Part shown: in pieces, positions 31,351 through 42,800 of the stretch
Layout of the letters: every line of letters starts with the position of its first letter
How positions within the stretch are numbered: position 1 is the first letter of the stretch
From: Rotaria socialis
Lineage: Eukaryota > Rotifera > Eurotatoria > Philodinida > Philodinidae
Direction: 5' to 3'
Length of the DNA stretch: 64,000 nt
Assembly (NCBI GenBank): GCA_905331475.1
Contig: CAJNYU010001957.1
Location: forward strand, 62,001 to 126,000
Position numbers and translations under genes: made by a program
The notes under the pieces: generated by a model
Databases searched by the model: none
Told to the model about the DNA's origin: nothing
Seen by the model: the letters and a program-made list of their open reading frames with translations, nothing else

Positions 31351-33729
31351 ACTCTTGTGAACGTTGCTGTTTCTTTTTTTCATTCTCTCAAATAAATAGC
31401 TTTACATGAATTTCATTTCTACCCTATTCATGCGCGTCATAGCGATTGCAAAGTTCATGCATGCATGGGATAGAGTCACATTATTCACGTCTAGATATGT
31501 AAATGAGTTTAGGGAAAGACCAATCGTGCACTTCAGATCTCATAACGGTTCCTGCTCGAGGTTGTAGGTTCTACATGAGGAGTCTTAATGGGTATAACTT
31601 ATCTATTCCACTCTCGACATCAAAATAACAAATTTTAAATATTACCTGCTCGTGGCATACCTAGAACAAGTTATTTAAAGTTTAGCGTATATATATAAAA
31701 TTCAGGTATAGAATACCTTTTTGTTTCTTTTCACACAATAAATTTCTACAATCTTTCTTGTGGACATTAGATGCATTCGACATTCTACTGATTCTACTAC
31801 TATCAAAGTGTTTAGTAACATAGAATTTAAAAATAGCATCACGTACATCGCGCGTCTTAATTGAGCCACATATAAAAGCACAAAAAACAGCAAACGCATT
31901 GATATATCACGTCGTGGACTGTTTTAACTAGATATGTACTATGGATGTTAAGAAATCACTATTCCTCAACGTTCCCGAAAACATTGTTATTTATATTTCG
32001 TCGAAGTTATCTGAGTGTTTGAATATTGGCTGAAAAGACTGAACATTTTCATAGGAGTCGAGTGGAGCCAAATACTTTTTTCTGATTTTGCATATTGAGT
32101 TTGAAAGAGCGTTCATTTTTATTTACAGTTCCAATTTTTTTCGATTTGAAACCATTCGAAAATAATTTTACATAAATTGCTGCAATTAAGAGTTATATGG
32201 GCCTGAAGTTAAAATTTCATGAGAAGACTGATGAAAAAATTGAATTTTTTTCTAAATTGAATTATTTTATAAGTGCAATTATAAAATCTCCATGAATAAT
32301 TTTATCGTATCTTGTAGAGCTTTTCGAGTTGCATTTAACTGAGAAAAATTGAAGGCTTAAAAAACTAATAACATGTCGAAAAATGTCTTGTACAAAAACT
32401 ACTAACACTCTTTCAAGCAGGAATAAAATGGTGTGTACCTGTGGTTGTTACTAAATTTTAATGCAGTATGATCCCCATGCACTGTTAAAAAAAAGATACA
32501 GAAAGCCGACAAAAAATAATTAATGAAAAAGACGTGTAGATGTGGTTCAATACGATTTGTATTTTTAATCAAACTATTGAATGAACTATTTGCTTGTTGA
32601 TAGATTTGATTTAATCGACAGGACACCATGAAACTAAATGATAAACGAGCCATTGAACGGTGACAATGAAATACAAAAGAGTGGTAATCGTGATGCCTTC
32701 CCAGGCCAAAGAATCATCGTCGCCTCAATTAATTTTTTCGCCGTTTGATATGCGTCATCATTTGACCGTAAACTGTTTAAAACTGTAGTATGCGTTAACA
32801 TTTTTGGCGCATTCTTTTATTTCTGAATCAGAGTGCAAATTTGCAATTCTCGCTTTTTCTTATACGCAACAAGAAGGAGTAGGTTCACAATCGTCAAATG
32901 GTTTTTTGACAACTTTACCATAATATAATACAAAAATAATCGTTTGCTTTGAATTTGCTCAATAGACAGATTTTCAGCGCATAGTGAATTGGTATGGTTT
33001 GAATTTCTTCAATTAGTCGTATCCGAACGTTCATAAAATGATCTCGGATAAGTAATTGACGATCTTGACATATTTTTCGACTCCTGAATAAAACGTATAT
33101 CATTCTTCAAGTTGACAATTTCATCGCAATATTGTTGAAAAATGAAAAGAGAAAATTTTGATACTGGAAGGAACCTATGTCACAAACGTTTGAATTATTG
33201 GATTATTTAGCTGTTATTGACAATGAAGGTTACCTAACTGGATTAGGTTCAATGATGGCTAAATCTCCGCTTGATCTGCAATTACCTACGATGATTGTAT
33301 CATCATGTGATTATTCATGTTCAAAGAATGGAAAATAAACGAATCTTAGAACAATGAAGTTTAAGATGTAGTTATTGTATCCGATGATGAAAATTCGAGA
33401 CAAAGTTTCTTATTCAACTATGATTAGAAATTTGATTTTTGAACATCACCAACGCGATATCTAGCGGGTAAAAAGATCATATTCAGCAGTAAAGAAACAA
33501 TCAAGCACCATTTGGCAAGCAATCGTATATTATATCAAAATTACTAGCGAGACAAATACGTCAATCAACGTAACAACTTAAGATGTAGATATGAGAGTGA
33601 CTCTAGCGAAGAAACACCCACACTGTCAATTCCCTATGGTTATTATTAGATGCAGATGCAAGGATACAAATACTGTAATTGTATGAAAATAGAAAAAAAT
33701 ATAGCTCGAATGAAAAGAACAATAAACAA
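31351..33729. other. intergenic, no gene seen
   Basis: About 2.4 kb of very AT-rich sequence between convergent genes (the pentapeptide/NHL gene on plus and the TRIM-LRR gene on minus). No protein motif or repeat was recognised. Confidence 0.5.
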
Positions 33730-35919
33730 TCAGTGCAGTCTTTGTTCTTCTGTCTCTAACTTCTTTCGAAGTGTGGCCGAAATTTGATTACTCTGGAAAA
33801 GTTGCAATTTTACAATTGTCTATGAATATCAATAACGAAAAGATTAAATATTGAAAGAATACAAAAAGGAAAGGATAATTTACTGTGTTATTTCGTAAGG
33901 CATCCCGAAGAGCTTGTGCTCCTGGGTCCCCGATGCGATTATCAGCCATATATAATTCAGTCAATGCCTGTATATAAATGGACAAATGTAAATAAGAGAG
34001 ATCATATAGTCTGGTCAGACTAACCTTATTATTTCGTAGAGCATCAGCAAGAGCTTGTGCCCCTTGATCTTTGATATCATTTGTATTCAAACCTAACGAG
34101 GTCAGTGTCTATGTTAAGTAGAGAAAAGAGATAAAACAAAAAGTAGTTAATAAAACTCAAAAGACGGTTACCCTGTTACTACGTAAGATCTCAGCAAAAT
34201 GCTGTGCACCATCAGCTCCAATTTGATTGTTCCAGAGATCGAGTGTGGTCAAATTCTATTTGAAAACGAAGATAGTAGATATGAAAAAATAAATCGAACA
34301 AAATAAATACATTACCGTATTATAGCGCAGTGCATTTGCGATATGTTTTGCTCCAGCAGCCGTGATTAGATTGTTGCCAAGATGTACTGTAGTGATTGTC
34401 TGTACGTAAAATGCAATGAATATTATGAAACAGTCGATACTATTTTCGCTCTAAATTTTGAAACTGTTAGCATGCAACAGTTTCCTTCGTAAAAGAGTCA
34501 TATTTTTACTGACTATAGTGGTAAAAAACACAAGAAATTTATACCTGACTAATGCGAAGTGCTTGAGCAACAATCATTATATCGGCATCATTCAATTTTC
34601 GATTATTCAAGTTCAAATCTGAATTGTTTTCTTGTTGAGCAATGCATGATTCCAGTTTTGTATTATCGTATGGTGGCTGTTCTATCACAATGACTTGTGC
34701 CATTACTTGTTTCAATGAAGTTCGAAGTTCATCAAGTCCTTCAATCTTGTATTCAATTATCGTAGGACTCTTCAACATCGACCATTCTTGTTTCATCTGA
34801 GTCAAGTTCTCTTCATGGTTTTTGTACTCTTGCAAAACCTTTACGTAGTCCCCTGTATCCATAGTCTGCTTGAATAGCACCCACTGCTCTCGGTACCTGC
34901 GCCATTTGCTTAAAATTATCATTTCATATTCTATAATCTGTTTTTTATTTTTGTCGTCCACTGTGGATAATTTTTCATTCGTTGATTTTTCACAATCATC
35001 AATCATTTTACGGACAGATGCAAATACTTCGGCAACGTTTGCCCGTTTCGAGTTTGTGACTTTTTTATATTCTGTAAACATCTTTTCTATTTCAATTTTC
35101 GGGTCAATTGAAAATGGGTGCATATTGTACGCTTGTGTCACCTTAATATAATAACAATTCAAATGATTCACTGGCTAAGATGAATATATTATACACTTAC
35201 TCTATTGGCTATCTTTTTGATACCATCAGTAATCAATTCACATTTGTGAGTATCTTTCTTGTCGGCTAAACAGTTTGAACAGTAAATCTTGTCATTCGCT
35301 GGGCACCAATATTCTAATTCTCGCCCTGGATGATCCGAGCAGTGATAAATTTTAGGAGGTTTGGAGTCACTCGGTTGGTGATCTTTTAATGTACGTTTTT
35401 GATGAAGGACCTGATAGCATTCTTGACAAAAGCCATTATTATGACAATCTCTACACCAAACTTTAGCAGCCTGTTTTTCACATTCATTGCATTGGATAAT
35501 AGCTAGCGTAAAAGAAATAAAACTATGAATATGAATGAGAGATGGCACGAACATCAGTTAATAGACTAATCTATACTCAAAGAACAAAAATGTGAGAAGA
35601 CTGATTCGAACTGCATTTTTAAAAAGCAAAATCTTCCATTATCTTACCTTTACTTTCCAGTACTTTTTTCGACTATATCGCGAACAGCCCGATTATTTGG
35701 TAATGTAGTAATATCAGTTTTTTGAATAGTTGTACCATCACGAAAAGGACATGGGAATGCACCATTATTACTCTCAGTGGCTTGTTTAATACATTTGAAA
35801 CAAAATGTATGCGAACAAGGCAACAGGCGAGGATCACTATAATAGTCTGAACATATTACACAAGTAAGAACGTCCTTGAAGAGTTCGTCTTGTTCTTCTT
35901 CAGTAATCGTTGTTGCCAT
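33730..35919 (-). CDS. TRIM-like RING/B-box/coiled-coil protein with LRR tail
   Basis: Eight exons (35919-35664, 35502-35201, 35141-34545, 34399-34316, 34255-34172, 34108-34025, 33967-33884, 33819-33730), 1581 nt, 526 aa. RING at ~19-65 ('CVICSDYYSD', 'CSHTFCFKC', 'FPCPFRD'). Two B-box-type zinc motifs follow at ~88-175 ('CNECEKQAAKVWCRDC', 'CSDHPGRELEYWC'), then a helical/coiled-coil region (~187-360). The tail has five ribonuclease-inhibitor/NLRC3-type LRRs and a terminal cap. Four LRRs are each one 84-nt, phase-0 exon ('LTTLDLWNNQIGADGAQ', 'LTELYMADNRIGDPGAQ'). TRIM proteins are usually E3 ubiquitin ligases; the LRR tail would be the target-recognition part. The final RING zinc ligand is not in canonical position (C-P-F-R-D). 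The exon 1 donor (gtactg) is the one that keeps the frame. Ligase activity is inferred. Confidence 0.85.
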
Positions 35920-36327
35920 ATCAATGCGGATGTGAAGATCTATGATAACAGAAATACGAACAGTATAGTTAAATAATACGACACAGCTCATTTTTGATAC
36001 ACAAATATTTTGTCTGTTCGATTTGATAACCTTAATATTATATTAATTATTGTTCTATCTACAGTGAGTGCAGCCATATATAGACTTGCAAAGTCTATAC
36101 TGGATAAGTCTCGAATAATTGAACAATAAATTCAGTTTTACTCTATCTTGTGATCCAACTCATTATCAAATAGATTGATATTATGAGCCTTCTTTCAGGT
36201 AGCAACACGAATTAGATCGCTGCTTACTTTGGTTTTTTATTCAACTGTCTGATTATATTTGAAATGAATAGAAAAAAAACGAATTATTACATATACACTC
36301 TATAGAAACACAAACAATTTTCTAAAG
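35920..36327. other. 5' flank of TRIM-LRR gene
   Basis: About 400 nt, AT-rich, no gene. An in-frame ATG at 35989-35991 upstream of the TRIM start would add 24 residues without family similarity. Confidence 0.4.
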
Positions 36328-36534
36328 TCATGATTCCGCTGAGTTATATACGTCTTCGGTAAACTGTTTTGCTTTTTTTCTCTCCTTGAAACAGCTAAAA
36401 AACAAACATTCTATGCGATCGCGACTTCCTACAATGGTAAATAATAATGGATTCAACAACGCACAAATAGTGATTATTAGCTGGAGAAAAGTATTTTTAA
36501 GTATGTGAGCCATAGAAAAGGTGTCGTTCTTCAA
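36328..36534 (-). pseudogene. 7TM receptor C-terminal fragment
   Basis: The open stretch has the look of helix VII of a rhodopsin-like receptor ('TICALLNPLLFTIVG', an N-P-x-x-F variant of NPxxY), followed by a basic helix-8-like segment and a short tail. Upstream on the same strand (36560-36650) there is another hydrophobic run with adjacent frames broken by stops, and no splice joins them in frame. I therefore read it as a receptor fragment or relic. The alternative is the last exon of a receptor with a distant upstream exon. Confidence 0.4.
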
Positions 36535-37150
36535 TGCTGATGATGAAGGAAAAAAATCGGGCTTACCCCATTGGAACTTTTTTCTTGTCGTCAGCGAATG
36601 TGTTTACATTGTCGAGTGATTTTAGTAAGAAGAAAAAGAAAGCCAGCAATACTGTCACATGTGTCGTGAAGCAACTCTCGTTTATTTACTGTCCAAAGGT
36701 GTCACTGATACTTTCAATTTTAAAAAAGCATTCGACAACGAATATAATGGCGCCATACACTATGACCACATTTCAAGAAAAAAATGATAGTTCCTACGAA
36801 AATAATTGTTGTAAAATATTGAAATATGCTATATCTAGTACATCGATGTTTTTGATCGTTAAGTGTGTTTTATATAGTTCTCGCATAATTCTTTCGATTG
36901 AAATTCACATTTTTAAAATCACTGATCGGATTATTGTCCGCTAATGATTTGACTAAGTGACTTTTAGTTATTGTTGGTTCCCATTGGTTTAGCATATGAA
37001 CAGTAATTTCGACTTAGAAATTCTCGATTCTGATCGGTTAACACAATGAACCTAGATCGAATCATACGTGTATTTTCAACAAAATCTTGCAGAGAATCGA
37101 AAATTTTCCAAAGAAACACAATAGTTTACGTAGAAAATTGTTCATTACGT
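36535..37150. other. intergenic between receptor fragment and pentapeptide gene 2
   Basis: Contains the broken hydrophobic frames mentioned for the receptor fragment and otherwise nothing recognised. A long plus-strand open stretch at 36534-36944 has no motif. Confidence 0.4.
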
Positions 37151-38637
37151 TCAGATCGTCTGTCGAACAATAAATGTCATATTGTCAAAATAACACCAAA
37201 CACCTGGCAGGGGCAACGTTTCTACGCCAAAATTGATGATGACACGACGTGTACCTTTGATCACTCGTTGTACCCTTATTTCATAAGGTTGCATCACAAA
37301 TGCGCTGTCTAATTTGGTGTTGTCGGAGCCTCAAAGGATCGAAATAAAATCAAAGTATGCAATCAAAATAAACGTCTCATATTCTTCTTACTCAAAAACA
37401 ATCGTTGTCCTTGTATCAAAGCATCGGAACGCTGCATACTCACAGATAGATAAGCAACATTACCAGGTACATCACAACCTATTAGCGCTGATGCACTAAA
37501 GACTGCTTGACCGGCGTCAATAAGAACTGAATAAAGGCGCAGATCAATGATTTGAGAAACTCTAGTTTTAGCCTGCACTGAGAATGAACAGTTGCCTCTA
37601 TCAAAGCCTCCGAACGTCATGTTCATAACTGAAATATTTCGTACGTCAAGAGTGTACAACGTTCTATTGAAAGAAACTATTGACCAAGACCCTGGATTTT
37701 TTGTTGAACACTAGAAAAAAAGAAATAAAAATCATTTTTTTTATTTACTTTGCATGGCTCCGAGTCAAAAATGATTTCTTACATTTTTTTCAGCATCACC
37801 ATTCTGAATCAGATTTTTTCTTGCATCAATCTTTCCGAAAGTTCCATTAGGTAAACGTCCGTGATCAAAAGTATTTGGAACGATTGTAGTTCGTTGTCCA
37901 TTGAATTGCTCCTTCGTAAAATGAGCTCCGAACAAATCACTATTCGTAAACTTTATCCCTTGAACTACTTCTGCTTTGAGAAAATTTGCTTCAATTAGTA
38001 ATGCTCCGGTAAAATTCACATATATCACCGTAGTTTCTGTAAAGTCCGTATTATTCAAGACAGCCTCGGCCAGTGAAGCCGATTCCAATGTCGATCGGAT
38101 GAAATGTGCATTGTTCATTACCGATCGATCGAATATTGCATTTTTCAGATGACAATCAACAAATGTGGCATTCGACCAGAATACGCCTGCCAGAGTAAGA
38201 TTATTTAATATGTATGGTCCAATCAATTGAACATTATTCAGGTCAGCACCACTCAAGTCAAGACGAGAATCACGAATGAGACCACTTTCATACAAGAATA
38301 GAACAACATATTTTTTACGTTCTACATCTAGAGTTCGTAGAACAGTTAATGTTTTTGTTCGGATATAAAGTAGAGAAGTTTTGTTGGTCACTGGATCTAT
38401 ACCCGATGGTTGCGTGAGATGTTCCGATATATCGTCGATGTAGGTAGTGAATGATTGTTGTCGTTGAGAATCGAGTTGATGCCAATGTTGTTGTGCTTGT
38501 TGTTGTTTTGAGAGATTTTGTTGTTGTAGCGTAAAAATAATTGTAAAAATACCTAAGATACATGGAATCAGAGTCGATATAACTATTTTACACCAACCCG
38601 GTCGCTTTCGTAGGATTTTTTTCTCATGAACATCCAT
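37151..38637 (-). CDS. membrane pentapeptide-repeat protein, short paralogue
   Basis: Three exons (38637-37783, 37710-37392, 37329-37151), 1353 nt, 450 aa. Same plan as the protein at 27778 but shorter. One membrane segment (~17-37, 'STLIPCILGIFTIIFTLQQQ') continues into the shared 'LQQQ-x-L-x-KQQ' motif, a Gln-rich helix, then 'TKTLTVLRTLDVERK'. About twenty pentapeptide repeats follow (from 'LDLSGADLNNVQL' to 'SDLFGAHF'), then the Cys-containing C-terminal beta domain beginning 'NLIQNGDAEKN' and ending 'VWCYFDNMTFIV'. The intron before the last exon has the same phase and place as intron 29950-30000 of the other gene. There is no NHL propeller. The NG-x-A/E opening resembles carbohydrate-binding beta-sandwich modules, which would suit an extracellular binding role; that is inference. 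Confidence 0.82.
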
Positions 38638-39877
38638 ATCTGAGTTTGGCAGCTGAGTCGACGGTTTCGAATGTCCTATAATAACATTTGCGTCGCTGTT
38701 GTTTCTGATTTCTATTCATTTATATATGAAATTCCCATTAAATTTAACATTTACTAAAGAAGACGATGATCTATTATATTAACTGAACGTGTACACCGTT
38801 CAGATACCATCTACATCATGTTCATAGTGTCAAATTTCATAAAACGTGAGAGTTTACTAGTAAACAGTGTTTATTATAGTTCCACTATATTGTGAAATCT
38901 TTCTGGATTTGGTTGGCATTTCGTAAATTTCATATGTTTTTGCAATGCTTCTCTGTCGTAATCAAATGGACTATTTTGAATCACAGCGATAGGAGTTCAT
39001 ACCGTATCTTGTCTTTGGAAGAGTTGCCCGACAAATCAATAATATTTCTAGAAAGTTATTATCATATCTAACGAATAATAGTTTGCACTTCAAGCCATTG
39101 GAAAAATTGTACCGTCATACATATGTCGATTCAAGAAAGTGATAAAATACCTACTTACATAGTCCTATTTATATTTTTATGTTTTCTTCTTATCTAATAT
39201 TTATAATGCAATGCTCTTATAAGTGTTCTATTCTCACTATAAATAAAAACAAATAAATACATCGGTGACAATCAATAAAGTTGATTGCTAAAACAGAGTG
39301 CCGATTTTATAGATCGTTAAAAGATACGTTGATCTGCTGTTTGACTTAATTTTATTTACACCCACGCCCGTTCTGATAGTCATGCATTACAAAAGTACTC
39401 AGATAGCGCAACAAAACGCTTCCGTAATTACTCTGGTGACTCATAGATAGTTATGAATAATCCAGTAGTTAGCTAGAATCTTTTCAGCGAAGCGAACTGA
39501 TACCAACATATTTTTATCATTTGAATACTTTGTATATCGTATAGAAAAATATCTCTACCGACACCCACCTACATGAATGTTTCATACGTTCTGCTGCTGA
39601 CTTCTTTTGCGATTAGCTAGTCACAAGGAATAGTCATAAAAGAGAAAATAATGGACTATAATAATATCTATTTCACATTGGACTTCACATAGACTTGGTT
39701 TATGTAAATGCAATTACAAGTTAGGCAACGTGCATTTTCAAGTGAGAAATAAACAAACTAAGAGATAAGGGTAAGATAAAGCTATGAAGAATATTGTCGT
39801 TACTTTTTTATCTTTATCAAATACAGCAAGGATACATAAAAAGGACTGTAGATATTCACAAAGTAACTGTGAATACA
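38638..39877. other. divergent intergenic region
   Basis: About 1.2 kb between divergently transcribed membrane-protein genes; nothing else recognised apart from a TATA-like box for the minus-strand gene. Confidence 0.4.
38719..38726 (-). promoter_or_regulatory. TATA-like box for pentapeptide gene 2
   Basis: On the minus strand this reads TATATAAA, about 80-90 nt before the ATG at 38637. Transcription would start near 38690. Confidence 0.3.
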
Positions 39878-42800
39878 ATGAAACACACTAGTAGCGCAAA
39901 TAGGACCAAGGGTGCCATTGGCACTTCGTTCCGCTCGTTGTTCAATGATACTATCTTCGTCACTATTCTCATCAGTGGACTTATGTTTGGCCTAATTCAA
40001 GGTAAAAAGAACCTACACATATTTTTGAGTTTATCACCTATGGATACATCCACCATCGCTGTGAGTCGCTGCAAACGATTTTCATCAAAATTTGGTATTG
40101 CATCATACAAAAATGATCATTTTTTTCTTTTTCCCAATATACATTCAAACATCATCTCTGCATGCGCGTAGCTGGGCATGACATTTCAGATATTTTAACA
40201 ACGTAAAGTTTTGAATTGAAAAACATGTTCTGTTCATTTTAGGATCTGCAGCATCGCCGTTGACAGCATCTCGCGTGGATGTCAAGAAGTTTTCTTCTGG
40301 TGCTTGGACCGCAAAGTCCTCAGCTTTCTCTCGTGATATGCATCAATTAGACAAGCAGTATTATTATCAAGCAATTGAATTCAGTGTTCCCATAATGGAC
40401 ACTTATACATTCACTAGTAAAAGTCTAATCAATACGTATGGTTCTATCTACGATGATAGTTTCAATTCTTCTGATCCTACTTTAAATCTGATTTCACAAG
40501 ATAATGGCAGCAATAACAAAGGACAATTCAAAATGAATGCTTTTCTTCAGCCTGGCCACAAATATATATTGGTTGCAACAACCTTTAGTCCAAAAGCGGT
40601 CGGAAAGTTTTTAATTGTTTATTCCGGTCCAGCTGCCATCAAAGTTCGTTCTCAAAATCAACCAAGATTAGCTTCTGGTGAAAGAGAACGTGAGTAGAAC
40701 GAGAAAAATAATAGACATTCGGTTCATTTTCGAATTTCATTTTGTTTGTCTTCCCATATTCTATTAAAATACCAAATATCTGTTTCTAATTATAATAGTT
40801 TCCGGTGCAACTCGTGCTACTTCAATATTCATAACATCGTTATCATCCAGTAGTCAATCATATAATCGGCCGAGTGGTGAAGAAGGCCTAATGTACTACT
40901 TTCAGGCTATTCAAGTCACTGTATCTACAGCTGGTAGTTACATGTTCGAAAGCAGCAGTAGTATCGACACCATAGGATATTTCTACAATACTTATTTTGA
41001 TCCATCCAATCCTATGGTCAATTTAATCACCGATAACGATGATGATGGCTTAGAGGTGTTTCAATTTCGTATTCAAGTTTACCTTCAAACTGGAATACCC
41101 TATGTTCTCGTAGCCACCACTCATGTAAGTGCTGATCAAGGAAGTTTATCAGTATCCGCTACCGGACCAGGCTCCGCCAGTCTCACGTCAATCACACCAA
41201 CAACAAGTATACCAATAATAACATGTAAGTATTCACTTCTATGTTTGATTGAACAAACGAAAAAAAATGTTGTTTGTTCTTCTTGTACGTAGTGTCTACT
41301 GCTCCACCAATGTCATCATCGTATTCCGGTGCACTCTCATCGGCTAGTCCTGTTTTCGTTCGACCTGAAGGTGACCCAGATGAGTTCTATTACTTTCAAG
41401 CAATACAAGTCACTGTGCCTATGGCTGGTTCTTACGTTTTCAGAAGTGAAAGTGACCTGGACACTATGGGCTACTTTTATGATTTTTCATTTGACCCATC
41501 TAATCCATCGACGAATTTGATCACCGATGATGATGATAATGGTCATAGCCTACAGTTTCGTATCCAAGTTTATCTTCAAACTGGACGCACATATATCCTC
41601 GTGGTTACAACGCATAGTGAATCTGAACAGGGAAGTTTTTTGGTGTCAGCATTCGGTCCAGCCACAGTCAGTTTGATATCTTTCACACCATCAACTAGTC
41701 GACCAATAACAACACGTAAGTTTTTCATCAACACTCATCTTTCGATTAAAAGGCATATTTTCTTTCTTTGTGTTCTCTGCTCCTTATTTGTAACAAACTG
41801 AGATAATTATCTACGTTATTAAGTCTACATGATTGATTAGTGATGATCAATTGTTTTTAAATCTATTTAATAACAAAAATGTCTCATACACTATTATCAT
41901 TTATCGAATAATGATCGATCTTGTACTCTATGGATTTATCCATTTAGTTAGATCCAATCGCAATTTTAAATCTCTGTTATCAAATTCAAAACAGATGAAA
42001 ACTTCTTTTCGTGGTCTATTTTAGAATCTACTGTACCTCCGATATCATCAACATATTCAGGTTCGCTATCAACAACTAGTCCAATGTTCAGTCGGCCAGA
42101 TGGTGACAATGAGTTCTTTTACTTCCAGGCTATACAAGTGAGCGTATCTGTATCTGGAAGTTACATTTTTCAAAGTAATAGTACATTCGACACCATGGGC
42201 TTCTTTTATGGTGTGTCTTTCGATCCATCAGTACCACTTACAAATTTACTCATTGATGATGATGACGATGGTGACATTATTTTTCAATTTCGAATTCAAG
42301 TTTCTCTGCGAGCCGGAAATACATACATTCTCGTGGTCACATCGCATCGGGAATATGAAAAAGGAGACTTTTCTATCAAAACGGCTGGTCCATCTAACGT
42401 TGGATTGACATCGATCACACCTTCAACAAGCCGACCCATAGCAATACGTAAGTTTCTTGCTAATTCGAACGATTGATAACACACTAGAAATTCATACTTA
42501 AGTTTATGCTTTATTCTTCTAGCAACTACAAGACCTGTTGTTTTGTCAGTCTATTCTGGTTCATTATCGTCAAGCAGTTCAGTATTTTACCGACCTGAAG
42601 GAGATACTGATAAATACTACTACTTCCGCGCTTTACGAGTGACGGTACCAGCAGCTGGTAATTATATGTTTGAAAGTGAGAGTATCATGGATACTATGGC
42701 CTATTTCTATGGTACTTCATTTGATCCATCTTCTCCTCTGACAAACTTAATCGCCGAAGATGATGATGATGGTGGCACTGCATTACAATTTCGTCTTCAA

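Noticed and set aside
36534..36944. 136-residue plus-strand open stretch
   Set aside because: Low-complexity composition, no motif, and it lies antisense to receptor-like sequence.
37046..37312. 88-residue plus-strand open stretch
   Set aside because: It is antisense to the last exon of the minus-strand pentapeptide gene.
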